From an uncultured Roseburia sp. (GTDB lineage: Bacteria; Bacillota; Clostridia; Lachnospirales; Lachnospiraceae), in the NCBI GenBank assembly GCA_934309475.1, contig CAKRDK010000002.1:243002-307001 (forward strand): a stretch of DNA of 64,000 bases, in the 5' to 3' direction. Position 1 is the first letter of the stretch. Every line of letters starts with the position of its first letter. Below the pieces are notes generated by a model. The model worked only from the letters and a program-made list of their open reading frames with translations, did no database searches and was not told the origin of the DNA. The position numbers and the translations under genes were made by a program. Positions 27,655 to 36,897 of this stretch are shown piece after piece.

Positions 27655-28522
27655 TTTTCAGCCTCCTCTTCAATAATTCAATTTTTGAAATCTCCTGCTG
27701 TCTCTTCTGGATGTAACGCAGCTTATTGCGCAAAAAATCCGCATCTACATTGCGGTACAGTTCGCCACCCATTGCAATGGAAACTTTTCCCGTCTCTTCT
27801 GAAACTACAATTGTCATAGAATCACTTACCTCGCTGATACCGACAGCAGCACGATGTCTTGTTCCCAGATCCTTGCTCAGGGAAAGATTATCCGACAGTG
27901 GCAGATAACAGGTTGCAGAAACCACACGGTCTCCACGCATAATAACAGCACCGTCATGAAGCGGTGTGTTTTTCTCAAAAATATTAATCAGTAACTGACT
28001 CGTAAGAATACCATCTACTGCAATCCCAGTCCGCTCGTACTCTGCCAAAACAATCTCGTCCTCCACCACAATGAGTGCGCCGGTCTTCACTTTTCCCATC
28101 TCATAGCAGGCCTTCACCAGTTCGTTGATGGTCTTGTCAGAGAATTTCTCCTGTTCTCCCTTTGAAAAATCGAACGTCAGAAGATTCGCCAGGAAATTCT
28201 TACTTCCCAGATTCTCTAACGCCTTTCGCATCTCAGGCTGAAAAATAATAACAAGTGCCACCACGCCGACACTCAGCGTCTTTTCTGCAATCCACAGGAT
28301 AGTACTCATCTGGAAAATTGCCGCAATTGCCACAAAAATAAGAATGACAAGGATACCACGTAACAGCATCCACGCTCTCGTGTTCTTAATCCACAACAAT
28401 ACCTGATAAAACAGGAATGAAATAATGCAGATTTCTACAAAATCAATCGTAGATACTTCTATATGCAGTAACAAGGATACCTTGTCATAAATTGCCTGTA
28501 TTGATGATGTAATACTTTCCAC
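27620..28522 (-). CDS. cdaA: Diadenylate cyclase
   Basis: 300 residues: three membrane helices in the first about 95 residues, then the DAC domain with LHDGAVIMRG (DGA motif) and LGTRHRAAVGISE (RHR motif), which bind ATP and metal. It makes cyclic di-AMP from two ATP. Translation starts at GTG (28522), with AAGGGAAG seven bases upstream. It is followed by cdaR and glmM in the order conserved across Firmicutes, linking c-di-AMP to cell wall precursor supply. Confidence 0.97.
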   Translation of the reverse strand: MESITSSIQAIYDKVSLLLHIEVSTIDFVEICIISFLFYQVLLWIKNTRAWMLLRGILVILIFVAIAAIFQMSTILWIAEKTLSVGVVALVIIFQPEMRKALENLGSKNFLANLLTFDFSKGEQEKFSDKTINELVKACYEMGKVKTGALIVVEDEIVLAEYERTGIAVDGILTSQLLINIFEKNTPLHDGAVIMRGDRVVSATCYLPLSDNLSLSKDLGTRHRAAVGISEVSDSMTIVVSEETGKVSIAMGGELYRNVDADFLRNKLRYIQKRQQEISKIELLKRRLKNGKKAGQDINE

Positions 28523-28557
28523 AATTTCACTTCCCTTCTTTTTCCCGGAACCCTGTC

Positions 28558-29559
28558 TTAATCAAATAAATCTTCGTCAATATCCATCTCTTCAGCAAGG
28601 CGTTTTTTATTCAGACGCTCCTGCTCTTCTTTTTGTCCAAAATATTTTACCTTCTTATCAGTGGAAGATACATAAACTTTTGGAACCGCTTTGACATAAT
28701 AATAATATTCATCATCTTCAAACTGAAGGTTCTCTGTACGTGAGTAATCCAGATTGAAGCAGAAGAACTGCACCACAAATGCAATGCAAAGCGAAATAAT
28801 ATTACCTATGATAAGCCACAGTGTCTTGCCCGATACGCCAAGCATCAGATATCCCACAAAAAATCCCACTAACTCAAACAGAATGCCTGCCACAATTGCG
28901 ATCATCCATGCATGGTCAATCGACATTCTTCTAATAAAATATACAAGTAACGCTGCCACTACGATAATTACCAATGCCAGATACATTTCCTTATTTCCAA
29001 ACAATTGATTCAACGTAATTACAAACTTCGAAGTAGCGGTTTCACTCTCATCTGTTGTCTCGCTCAAAAGTGTCTCATTTAAACGCACTCCATCCAGAAA
29101 ATAATAAATTATCGTTCCAAATATCAGTGCACTGATGGAATATGCTTCCCGAAGCAGACCAACCCCTACCGGCATGATATATGGAATATTCCATTTAAAA
29201 CAGATTGGTGTCAAAATTGCACTGTATCCGTTCTTTGGTGCAAAACGAAAATACAAAAAGTAAATCAGGATAAATACTGCAAGTGCCACAAGACTCACTT
29301 CCACCGACAATGCATAAAACTGCACAACAACTACCAATGCTGCCACGATAATCGTTCCATTCATTGGAAGGACTGCACATATAAGTGCCAGAATAAGTGC
29401 TATTGGGAAGTTACTGATTCTATCCATATATCCAATATTTGCATTTATTGTCAGAAATGTAGCAAGAGCAATTGCGAATCGAACCAATGGCTGCAGATAC
29501 GCTTCATGTTTTCCCCAAAATTTTGTAAGCTTTTCTTTATATTCTAACAGAACTGTCAT
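28558..29559 (-). CDS. Membrane protein of unknown function, cdaA operon
   Basis: 333 residues with about eight hydrophobic helices between residues 20 and 270, then a charged cytoplasmic tail ending EEMDIDEDLFD. The stretch PKVYVSSTDKKVKYFG precedes the tail. I do not recognise a named family. It lies 22 bases after the 143-residue membrane protein and 35 bases before cdaA, so it is almost certainly co-transcribed with the c-di-AMP operon. Its function there is open. Confidence 0.8.
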   Translation of the reverse strand: MTVLLEYKEKLTKFWGKHEAYLQPLVRFAIALATFLTINANIGYMDRISNFPIALILALICAVLPMNGTIIVAALVVVVQFYALSVEVSLVALAVFILIYFLYFRFAPKNGYSAILTPICFKWNIPYIMPVGVGLLREAYSISALIFGTIIYYFLDGVRLNETLLSETTDESETATSKFVITLNQLFGNKEMYLALVIIVVAALLVYFIRRMSIDHAWMIAIVAGILFELVGFFVGYLMLGVSGKTLWLIIGNIISLCIAFVVQFFCFNLDYSRTENLQFEDDEYYYYVKAVPKVYVSSTDKKVKYFGQKEEQERLNKKRLAEEMDIDEDLFD

Positions 29560-29581
29560 CTTTCACCTCATTCTAGCGCTG

Positions 29582-30013
29582 CTACGCTCTTTCTCTCTTG
29601 CCGGCTGCCGGCATCTTAATACGTTCTTCGCGTTTGTAAATCTGGTTTACTTTCCGGATATTGTTAAAATATAATTTCACCTTTTTCCGTCCTGCACTGT
29701 ATCTCTTCTGCGCAACTATATAGGTAATTAGTTCATACAAAAGCAAAAAAATAACATATCCCAACACAAATGATGTCAGAAGTCCCCCTACATCCATCTT
29801 TGTCAATTCTTCCATCAAATATTCCGCCTGATACAATGCCCAGAGACCGAGCAATATGACAAATGCTATTGTTCCTGTAATCAGGCTGCGGAGCATCTGC
29901 ATGGAAACATAGTCTCTTCTGCTGTACTGTGTCATCGGTTTGCAGCTCTTGCCATCATACTTATCAAAAACCGCCATCTTTATCATATGTCTTACGCGTT
30001 CTTCGTTTACCAT
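29582..30013 (-). CDS. Small two-helix membrane protein, first gene of the cdaA operon
   Basis: 143 residues with a basic N-terminus, two hydrophobic helices (TGTIAFVILLGLWAL and SFVLGYVIFLLLYELITYIV) and a strongly basic tail (RREERIKMPAAGKRERA-like). No family recognised. A good promoter (TTGAAA-16-TATAAT) is positioned about 45 bases upstream of its ATG, so this gene opens the unit 143 aa - 333 aa - cdaA - cdaR - glmM. Confidence 0.78.
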   Translation of the reverse strand: MVNEERVRHMIKMAVFDKYDGKSCKPMTQYSRRDYVSMQMLRSLITGTIAFVILLGLWALYQAEYLMEELTKMDVGGLLTSFVLGYVIFLLLYELITYIVAQKRYSAGRKKVKLYFNNIRKVNQIYKREERIKMPAAGKRERA

Positions 30014-30060
30014 ATTCCTGCCAACTTTCTACCCAATTGGTTAATATCATATCTATCGCT

Positions 30061-30088
30061 ATTATAACACATCGCTTTCCCTTTTCAA
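30061..30088 (-). promoter_or_regulatory. Promoter of the cdaA-cdaR-glmM operon
   Basis: On the minus strand TTGAAA (30083-30088) and TATAAT (30061-30066) are spaced by 16 bases. All five genes downstream are separated by at most 75 bases, so one transcript is expected. Confidence 0.7.
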
Positions 30089-30117
30089 AGCACCGTTTTC
30101 AATTTGGGGGTTGTACA

Positions 30118-30160
30118 CAAAAAGAAACAGGTCCTGTCAAGACCTGTCCTTTTTCTTTTT
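30118..30160 (-). terminator. Terminator of the recD2-comFC-yvyF unit
   Basis: ACAGGTC (30127-30133) pairs with GACCTGT (30141-30147); outside, A-rich and T-rich arms extend pairing, leaving TTCTTTTTG as the minus-strand tail. It lies 12 bases beyond the yvyF stop. Confidence 0.75.
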
Positions 30161-30560
30161 ACAAAAATCTCATTTTATCCTTTTGTTTGTCCGTCTTTTT
30201 CTCCTGGACAACTGCTTTCGGCTTCTCAATCGCTTTCTGGAATGTGTTGGCCATACTGTTCTTGCAGGCATCGCAAAAACGTCCTGTGCGGATTGGTTTT
30301 CCACAATTTTCGCACTCAATTCCATCTACGGAATCTCCCGAGAACGCCAAACGTTCTTCTCTGACCCACTGCTTAATCTGTTTTACAGAAACATCATTCT
30401 CCTCAGATACCTCCGCCACACGCGCATTCGGATGTTCGTGCAGATATGCTTTCACCTGCTGGAACTTCTCCTCTAAAGCTTTCTGACACGCTGGACAAAT
30501 TGGTGGTCCGCCCAAATAATTATACATGCGACCGCATGTTCTGCAATTTCTTATGTCCAT
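30159..30560 (-). CDS. yvyF: YvyF-like flagellar operon protein
   Basis: 133 residues with two cysteine pairs at the N-terminus (CRTCGRMY, CPACQ), a central helix-turn-helix-like segment (VAEVSEENDVSVKQIKQWV) and a second zinc-ribbon-like set (CENCGKPI, CDACKN). This matches the flagellar operon protein YvyF/TIGR03826. In B. subtilis it lies just after comFC, as here, before flgM and the hook genes. GGGAGG seven bases before the ATG at 30560 favours this start over the longer ORF from 30590, which would overlap comFC. Proposed role: DNA- or RNA-binding regulator of flagellar genes. Confidence 0.88.
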   Translation of the reverse strand: MDIRNCRTCGRMYNYLGGPPICPACQKALEEKFQQVKAYLHEHPNARVAEVSEENDVSVKQIKQWVREERLAFSGDSVDGIECENCGKPIRTGRFCDACKNSMANTFQKAIEKPKAVVQEKKTDKQKDKMRFL

Positions 30561-30583
30561 CCTGATACCTCCCAAAAAACGTT

Positions 30584-31327
30584 TTAACAACCCTGACCTA
30601 TACTGATACAGAGAAAATATATTTTATCAATGCCTGCTGTTCTAAGCTCACCCGCCACAGCATCCATCGTGCTTCCCGTTGTATAGATGTCATCTACCAA
30701 TAGCACTTTTTTATATTTTACAATATCCTGGCTGATTTTAAAAGCCCCTTTCAGGTTCTTTTTTCGGTCAATGTCGTTTAATTTTTTCTGTGGTACGGTA
30801 TTTCTGGTGCGTTCTGCCAGATTTTTCTTCACCGGGATCCCGCTTTCCCGTCCTAATGCCTCTGCAAATACTTCCGCCTGATTGTATCCGCGCAGGCGTT
30901 TTTTCGCCGTGTACATTGGAATCGGAACAATCACTTCCACCTGTCTTTCATGCAGCCATTTTCCATACAGCTGCATCGCCTCCGCCGCATAAAAATCGGC
31001 GTATTCCCGCTTGTTCTGATACTTAAAGCGGTACATGGATTCTTTCATCCCGCCCGCATATAAAAAGACAGATTTTCCCTGGCAAAAATTATGCTGTTTT
31101 CTGGAACAATCGTAACAATATTCTACCCGTTTTGATTCTACAGGCTTTCCACACCGCATACAGGTCTGACTGCCGGTGTATTTCACCTTCTTTATGCAAT
31201 CCGGGCATATTTTTTCTCCCACCGGAGCTATCTCATCGCAAATTGGGCAGCGCCTTGGAAATAAAAGCCCTAACCCTAATTCTCTGAGTCTCCAGATATA
31301 TTTCTTTGTTTGTGCGTAAATTCCCAC
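30584..31327 (-). CDS. comFC: ComF family phosphoribosyltransferase-like protein
   Basis: 247 residues. The N-terminus has a zinc-ribbon-like cluster (CPICDE, CPDC, CMRCGKPV, CYDC). The C-terminal half is a type I phosphoribosyltransferase fold: VPIPMYTAKKRLRGYNQAE and KKVLLVDDIYTTGSTM, the PRPP-binding motif. ComFC is needed for DNA uptake in competent bacteria, although its exact reaction is not known. Start is GTG with GGGTGGAG directly upstream. It sits between recD2 and yvyF; comFA is not seen here. Confidence 0.93.
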   Translation of the reverse strand: MGIYAQTKKYIWRLRELGLGLLFPRRCPICDEIAPVGEKICPDCIKKVKYTGSQTCMRCGKPVESKRVEYCYDCSRKQHNFCQGKSVFLYAGGMKESMYRFKYQNKREYADFYAAEAMQLYGKWLHERQVEVIVPIPMYTAKKRLRGYNQAEVFAEALGRESGIPVKKNLAERTRNTVPQKKLNDIDRKKNLKGAFKISQDIVKYKKVLLVDDIYTTGSTMDAVAGELRTAGIDKIYFLCISIGQGC

Positions 31328-31413
31328 TCCACCCTTTCTGTCTGATTCTTCTCCCGGATTTCATTCTAACATTTTCTACGCACATTTTCTTTGAATTTTT
31401 TCTTAAATTTTTG

Positions 31414-33636
31414 TTATTCTTCTTCTAGCTCGCGCAAACGGTCACACAAACCACTGTATCGCTTCTGCTGGGAAGTGTTCTGTATCATCTGTGCAAATGT
31501 CACATCATTTCCCACCAGGGTGACACATTTTTTTGCCCTTGTTACTGCCGTGTACAAAAGGTTTCGGTTCATCAGCATTGCCGGTCCGCTAAGAAGTGGT
31601 ATTACAACCGCCGGATATTCGCTTCCCTGTGATTTGTGAATTGTGATCGCGTAGGCTAACTCAAGTTCGTCAAGCAGTTTAAATGGATATTCCACCATGC
31701 GCCCCTCATCAAATTCCACCGTCACAATCTCTGTGTAGTCATTGATTTCACGGATAATTCCCATATCTCCGTTAAAAATACCGGTTCCTTTTTCGATGGA
31801 CAATCCGTATTTGCTTCTGATTTCCCATTCCAGCTGGTAATTATTTTTCGTCTGCATAATCTTATCACCTTCGCGGAACAGAATCTGTCCATGCTCTTTT
31901 TCCCGTTTTCCTTTTTCCGGTGGATTCATGTACTGCTGTAAAATTCCATTCAGCCGTTCCACACCGAGCAGCCCTTTTCGCATCGGGGTCAGCACCTGAA
32001 TGTCATACGGTGTCGCGTCCACAAACTTCGGCAGCTTCTGCTTGATTAACTGGAGTGTCACGCTGATGATAACATCCGCATCGTACCGTTTCAGGAAAAA
32101 GAAATCCATACTTTTATTGTCCAGCGTCACTTCTTCTCCACGATTGATTTTATGCGCATTTACAATAATATCGCTCGTGCTCGCCTGCCGGAAAATCTTC
32201 GTCAGCATCACGACATTGCAGACATGCGATGCAATAATATCCTTCAGCACGCTTCCCGCACCAACGCTCGGAAGCTGATTCACGTCTCCCACAAGAATCA
32301 GCCGGGTGCCCGCTGCGACCGCCTTTAAAAGCGAATTCATCAGGCTGATATCGACCATCGACATCTCGTCAATGATTATCGCGTCCGTCTCCAACGGATT
32401 TGTCTCATTTCTCTCAAATCCTGCCGCGCCTTCCATTCCTCCGTTCAACTCTAACATGCGGTGAATGGTTCGCGCCTCAAACCCGGTCGTCTCACTCATC
32501 CTTTTCGCAGCACGGCCCGTCGGAGCTGCGAGGAAAATATCCATTCCTTCCAACTCAAAATAGCGGATAATTGTATTTATGGTTGTGGTTTTTCCTGTGC
32601 CGGGTCCACCGGTAATGACAAGAAGTCCATTTCGGATTGCCTCTTTTACCGCCATAACCTGATGTTCATCTAATGTCATCTCCGTCTGCTTCTCAATGCT
32701 GCGGATTCGCTGTTCGATTTCAATGTCCGGAACATCATAACGCACGTTCAACTGCCTCAGCATTGTCGCTGTATTTGCTTCCATATAATAAAATGTTGCG
32801 GCATAAATCTGTGTCTGGCTTCCCTCTTCTTTTTCCGCCTGTTTCATGACGATTTTCCGTTCAATCGCCAAATCCATATAATGTTTTTCAATATACTCAG
32901 GAGCAACTCCTAACAGGTTGCTCGCCTTTTTCGTCAATTCATCCTGTGGCAGATACGTGTGTCCATCTCCGGATGCCTGCAATAGTGTATACAGTATACC
33001 GCTTCGAATTCGAAAATCTGAGTCTGTGCGGATTCCAACCTTCGCCGCTATTTCATCTGCCGTCCGGAAACCAACGCCCGAAATATCATCCGCAAGCCGG
33101 TACGGGTTCTCTTTTACAATCTGGTAGACTTCTGCCCCATATTGCGCATACACTTTTACCGCCAGATTCATGTTGATGCCATATTGCTGCAAAAAAATCA
33201 TCGCCTGGCGCAAATCTCTTTTTTCATTTACCTGCGCCGCAATTTCCATTGCTTTTCGCTCACTGATCCCTTTGATTTCAGCAAGCCGTTCCGGCTCCTC
33301 TTCGATAATGCGAAATGTATCTTCCCGGAATCTCCGCACAATACGCGCCGCCATCGCAAGTCCGATTCCCTTGATTGCGCCCGAACCTAGGTAACGCTCT
33401 ATCGCTTCTTCATCCTCCGGCGCTTTTTCTTCAAATCGCTCTACCTTGAATTGTTTTCCATAAGTTGGATGGGCAGTATAATCCCCTTCTGCCTCTATAT
33501 TTTCACCTTCTGCAATCGATGCAAATACGCCTACGCACGTAATTTCTTCTTCGCCACTCACAAGATTTAAAACCGTATATCCGTTGTCTGCATTCCGGTA
33601 AATAATATGCTCTATGTAACCTGCTATTTTTTCCAA
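31414..33636 (-). CDS. recD2: RecD2-type ATP-dependent 5'-3' DNA helicase
   Basis: 740 residues. The N-terminal region has helix-hairpin-helix repeats (residues about 85-200: 'YLGSGAIKGIGLAMAARI', 'NPYRLADDISGVGFRTAD'). Superfamily 1B helicase motifs follow: GGPGTGKTTTINTI Walker A, IIDEMSMVD, LVGDVNQLPSVG, and near the end AYAITIHKSQGSEYPAV and YTAVTRAKK. RecD2 unwinds DNA 5' to 3' without RecBC. The longest ORF starts with GTG at 33654, but AAAGGAG lies inside that extension and is five bases before a TTG at 33636, so TTG is the probable start. Confidence 0.94.
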   Translation of the reverse strand: MEKIAGYIEHIIYRNADNGYTVLNLVSGEEEITCVGVFASIAEGENIEAEGDYTAHPTYGKQFKVERFEEKAPEDEEAIERYLGSGAIKGIGLAMAARIVRRFREDTFRIIEEEPERLAEIKGISERKAMEIAAQVNEKRDLRQAMIFLQQYGINMNLAVKVYAQYGAEVYQIVKENPYRLADDISGVGFRTADEIAAKVGIRTDSDFRIRSGILYTLLQASGDGHTYLPQDELTKKASNLLGVAPEYIEKHYMDLAIERKIVMKQAEKEEGSQTQIYAATFYYMEANTATMLRQLNVRYDVPDIEIEQRIRSIEKQTEMTLDEHQVMAVKEAIRNGLLVITGGPGTGKTTTINTIIRYFELEGMDIFLAAPTGRAAKRMSETTGFEARTIHRMLELNGGMEGAAGFERNETNPLETDAIIIDEMSMVDISLMNSLLKAVAAGTRLILVGDVNQLPSVGAGSVLKDIIASHVCNVVMLTKIFRQASTSDIIVNAHKINRGEEVTLDNKSMDFFFLKRYDADVIISVTLQLIKQKLPKFVDATPYDIQVLTPMRKGLLGVERLNGILQQYMNPPEKGKREKEHGQILFREGDKIMQTKNNYQLEWEIRSKYGLSIEKGTGIFNGDMGIIREINDYTEIVTVEFDEGRMVEYPFKLLDELELAYAITIHKSQGSEYPAVVIPLLSGPAMLMNRNLLYTAVTRAKKCVTLVGNDVTFAQMIQNTSQQKRYSGLCDRLRELEEE

Positions 33637-33692
33637 GAGAACTCCTTTCCGCACTCCCGCGCGACCTTTTCTTTTCCCCTAACATAAGTTAA

Positions 33693-33713
33693 GAGCTATG
33701 CCCTGCATAGCTC
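33693..33713 (-). terminator. Hairpin after the mreB-flagellar gene unit
   Basis: GAGCTATGC (33693-33701) and GCATAGCTC (33705-33713) form a 9-bp stem with a 3-base loop, 27 bases past the rod-binding protein stop. The minus-strand tail TTAACTTATG is only moderately T-rich. Confidence 0.55.
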
Positions 33714-33739
33714 CTAATCCGCTTATCTTTATTGATGTT

Positions 33740-34093
33740 CTACAGACCGTAATTGCGTTTCATCTGCTCATACAGCTGCTGGGTATAGGTACCACCCACT
33801 TCGTCCACAAGTTCGTCTGCAACTGTCTCGATTACAGTATCCATATAAAAATCTTTCTGTGTCGACATGCTGGAATCCGAGTCCTCATCATCGCTCAACA
33901 TGGATTCTTTTACATCTTTTAATAATTCTTCCACAAAATAGGAAGCAAAATCATTTACAACTTCTTTTAACTGTTCCTCTGTAGAATCAGACGAAATGCT
34001 GTTCAGTGAATTCGTCACTGAGTTTGCTCTGTTTGCCGCATTGGAAGTTGTCTGATCTACCAATGATGACATTGCATCAATTGAAATACTCAT
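33740..34093 (-). CDS. Rod-binding protein (FlgJ N-terminal-like)
   Basis: 117 residues. A Ser/Asn-rich N-terminus is followed by the FlgJ rod-binding region ('VVNDFASYFVEELLKDVKESM', then 'DFYMDTVIETVADELVDE' and 'YTQQLYEQMKRNY'). In this family the domain caps the growing flagellar rod. It has no peptidoglycan hydrolase domain, as is usual outside Proteobacteria. It follows the two rod/hook genes with a 12-base gap and is their operon partner. Confidence 0.8.
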   Translation of the reverse strand: MSISIDAMSSLVDQTTSNAANRANSVTNSLNSISSDSTEEQLKEVVNDFASYFVEELLKDVKESMLSDDEDSDSSMSTQKDFYMDTVIETVADELVDEVGGTYTQQLYEQMKRNYGL

Positions 34094-34105
34094 AGGTTAT
34101 ACCTC

Positions 34106-34921
34106 CTATCGTTTCAGGTTGTTCGCCTGTTCTAACATATCATCTGCAGTTGTAATTGCCTTTGAATTTAACTGGTAAGCTCTCTGTGCCACAATCAGAT
34201 TTACCATCTCGTCCGCAACCTGAACATTCGAACCCTCTAAGTGTTTCTGTAAAACAGTACTTCTCGTAAGTCCTGCAGCCGTCTGCTCATTCAGTGCCTG
34301 ACCGGATGCAGCCGTCACCTGATACAGACTCGAACTTGTCTTCTCTAATCCTGTCGGATTGCTGAACTGGAATACACCTAATGTCTGGTTCGTATCAACA
34401 TAAGTTCCCGCCGCATTGTAATAGCCAATCTGACCTGTACTTGACACAATGAAATTCTCCGATGTCACTCCCTGTGGAAGAATAATCTGGTTGCCATTTG
34501 AGTCAAGAACCGGATATCCCTCTGTTGTACAGAGCGTAGTTCCATTTGGTCCCATTGCCCAGCTGAAGTTACCGTTTCTCGTATAGTATGTCTGACCATC
34601 TACGCCTCTGACTGCAAAGAATCCATCTCCCTCTAATGCAAAATCAGTGGAACTCTCTGTCTCCTGCAAACTTCCCTGTGTAAAAGAAGTTGTCGTGGAT
34701 GCAATTCTTGTACCAAGTCCTGCCTGTGCTGGAATTGGTTTCTGTGCTCCATTTGCAGTTGTCGTTCTCGTCTGGATGTTCTGATAAAGCAAAGATTTAA
34801 ACTCTGCCTTATTCGACTTAAATCCGGTTGTATTTACATTCGCAATATTATTGGAAATTGTATCTACGCTTGTCTGCTGCGCAATCATTCCACTTGCCGC
34901 AGTATAAAGTGCTCTCATCAT
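34106..34921 (-). CDS. flgG: Flagellar distal rod protein FlgG
   Basis: 271 residues, the usual FlgG length. The N-terminal rod motif ALYTAASGMIAQQTSVDTISNN-type (split as ALYTAASGMIAQQ and DTISNNIANVNTTGFK) and the C-terminal EGSNVQVADEMVNLIVAQRAYQ-type segment (VADEMVNLIVAQRAYQLNSK) are diagnostic for axial flagellar proteins. QEGSLQETESSTDFALEG-like text before 'GDGFFAVRG' marks the FlgG/FlgF branch. It is exported by the flagellar type III apparatus. It is paired with a second similar gene just upstream, expected to be FlgF. Confidence 0.92.
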   Translation of the reverse strand: MMRALYTAASGMIAQQTSVDTISNNIANVNTTGFKSNKAEFKSLLYQNIQTRTTTANGAQKPIPAQAGLGTRIASTTTSFTQGSLQETESSTDFALEGDGFFAVRGVDGQTYYTRNGNFSWAMGPNGTTLCTTEGYPVLDSNGNQIILPQGVTSENFIVSSTGQIGYYNAAGTYVDTNQTLGVFQFSNPTGLEKTSSSLYQVTAASGQALNEQTAAGLTRSTVLQKHLEGSNVQVADEMVNLIVAQRAYQLNSKAITTADDMLEQANNLKR

Positions 34922-34975
34922 AATGGACGTTCTCCCTTCGCTCTCTCATTTCATTTCTCGGATGTCATACTCTGC

Positions 34976-35776
34976 TTATACTTTTCCGACCTGGTTCACT
35001 GCCTTATCAAGTGTCTCATCAATCGCATTAATCATCTTCTGACCTGCCTGATAAGCTCTTGCTATAGTAATCATATCGACCATTTCGTTCACAACATTAA
35101 CATTTGACATCTCAATAAATCCCTGATTTACGGTTGCATTTGATGCAACAACCTGTCCTCCATCGACAAGCTGATACATATTCTCACCATAATGCTCAAG
35201 ATAATTGGTATCTGCAACATTCACAACACCAATCTGTCCCCTGAGTGCTCCATTCTGATAAATCTGGCCAAGTTCATTCACGGTGAATGTCTGGTTCGGA
35301 TCTAACTGAATGTAATTTGCCTGTCCCGGGTCTGAGTTCATAGCTCCGTTTGCATTGAGGACATAATCGCCGTCTTTTGTCACAAGATACCCCTGCGCAT
35401 TCAGAGTAAATGCACCGTCTCTTGTGTATTTCACAGAAGTGTTGCCTGCCTTATCCGTAAATGACAATGCAAAAAATCCGTCCCCTGCAAGTGCTAAATC
35501 TGTCTCATTTCCCGTCTCGTCATAACTTCCCTGACTGTAATCCGTGTAGGTCTCTCCTACATGTGTTCCTAAACTCATTCTTCCAATTCTACGATTCAGA
35601 TTATAGGATGATGTATCCTTTATCTTTACTGCCAGCTCATCGCTAAAGCTCTGGGATGTAATCCCCTCTTTCTTATAGCCGTTTGTCGCTGCATTTGCAA
35701 GATTATTTGAAACAACATCTAATCTTCTCTGCTCTTCCACCATACCGGTGTACGCTGTAAACAGTCCTTTTACCAT
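34976..35776 (-). CDS. flgF: Flagellar rod protein, FlgF/FlgG type
   Basis: 266 residues. MVKGLFTAYTGMVEEQRRLD and VVSNNLANAATNGYKKEG form the N-terminal rod signature, LALAGDGFFALSF the middle motif and MSNVNVVNEMVDMITIARAYQ-type residues the C-terminal helix. As a first gene of two tandem axial genes it is most likely FlgF (proximal rod), though FlgF and FlgG are hard to separate without alignment. AAAGGAG seven bases before the ATG at 35776 fixes the start, since the longer ORF to 35809 lacks one. It follows mreB. Confidence 0.88.
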   Translation of the reverse strand: MVKGLFTAYTGMVEEQRRLDVVSNNLANAATNGYKKEGITSQSFSDELAVKIKDTSSYNLNRRIGRMSLGTHVGETYTDYSQGSYDETGNETDLALAGDGFFALSFTDKAGNTSVKYTRDGAFTLNAQGYLVTKDGDYVLNANGAMNSDPGQANYIQLDPNQTFTVNELGQIYQNGALRGQIGVVNVADTNYLEHYGENMYQLVDGGQVVASNATVNQGFIEMSNVNVVNEMVDMITIARAYQAGQKMINAIDETLDKAVNQVGKV

Positions 35777-35901
35777 ATCCTGCTCCTTTTCCCAATCACT
35801 GTTTTCCACGCAGTCATTGTTTTGTGATTCATGCGCATCTAAGCGAATCGTAAAACCTCTTCTTCCCCTCGAAGATTGCGTTTTCTACTCAATTCCAAAT
35901 C

Positions 35902-36897
35902 TTAGTCGTCGTCTCTTTTTCCAGCAAGGAATTCTACACATTTTCCTGTTCCGATTGCCACACAGGTCATTGGCTCGTCCGCTGTCATCGTGTTGATTCC
36001 TGTTCTATCTTCAATCAGTTCTTCCAGTCCGCGGAGTAATGCTCCACCTCCGGTAAGAACGATTCCTCTGTCTGCAATATCTGCTGCAAGCTCTGGTGGA
36101 GTCTTCTCTAATACAGAGTGCACTGCTTCCACAATCTGCAATGTCGGCTCTCTCAAAGCTTCCTCTGTCTCCTCGGAAGATACTGTAACTGTCTTCGGAA
36201 GACCTGTAACCAGATTACGTCCTCTTACATCCATGGTATCATTCTGTGCCAATGGGAAACAGGTTCCAATCTTAATCTTGATATCTTCTGCTGTCCGCTC
36301 ACCAATCAAAAGATTGTGTTTCTTTCTCATATAACGCACAATTGCCTCATTGAAATCATCACCGGCAATCTTGATAGAAGCACTTACTACAGAATCTCCA
36401 AGTGAGATAACGGCAATATCTGCTGTACCTCCTCCGATATCTACAATCATGTTACCACATGGTCTTGAGATGTCGATTCCTGCACCGATTGCCGCTGCAA
36501 TTGGCTCTTCAATGATGGTTACATCTCTTGCTCCTGCCTGATAAGTTGCATCCTCTACTGCCTTTCTCTCTACTTCTGTTGCTCCACTCGGGATACAGAC
36601 ACTTACTCTCGGTTTGCGGAAACTTTTCTTGCCCATTGCTTTCTGAATGAAATGCTTAATCATCTTCTCTGTTACCGCATAATCAGAAATAACACCCTGA
36701 CGAAGTGGTCTTACCGCTACAATATTCCCCGGTGTTCTACCAATCATCAGTCTTGCTTCCTCACCGATTGCCTTAATCTTGTCTGTGCTGCGGTCAAATG
36801 CAACTACGGAAGGCTCTTTGAGCACGACTCCTTTTCCTTTAATATATACTAAAATACTTGCAGTACCTAAATCAATACCGATATCTGTTCCAGCCAT
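35902..36897 (-). CDS. mreB: MreB/Mbl actin-like cell-shape protein
   Basis: 331 residues with the actin-fold set: DIGIDLGTASILVYI (phosphate 1), NMIVDIGGGTADIAVIS (phosphate 2) and GIVLTGGGALLRGL (adenosine). It polymerises under the membrane and directs sidewall synthesis. No mreC or mreD follows; the next genes downstream are flagellar rod genes, the arrangement seen for the mbl paralogue of Bacillus (mbl-flhO-flhP). Mbl is therefore the better specific guess. AAAGGGGCAATTAG precedes the ATG. Confidence 0.95.
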   Translation of the reverse strand: MAGTDIGIDLGTASILVYIKGKGVVLKEPSVVAFDRSTDKIKAIGEEARLMIGRTPGNIVAVRPLRQGVISDYAVTEKMIKHFIQKAMGKKSFRKPRVSVCIPSGATEVERKAVEDATYQAGARDVTIIEEPIAAAIGAGIDISRPCGNMIVDIGGGTADIAVISLGDSVVSASIKIAGDDFNEAIVRYMRKKHNLLIGERTAEDIKIKIGTCFPLAQNDTMDVRGRNLVTGLPKTVTVSSEETEEALREPTLQIVEAVHSVLEKTPPELAADIADRGIVLTGGGALLRGLEELIEDRTGINTMTADEPMTCVAIGTGKCVEFLAGKRDDD

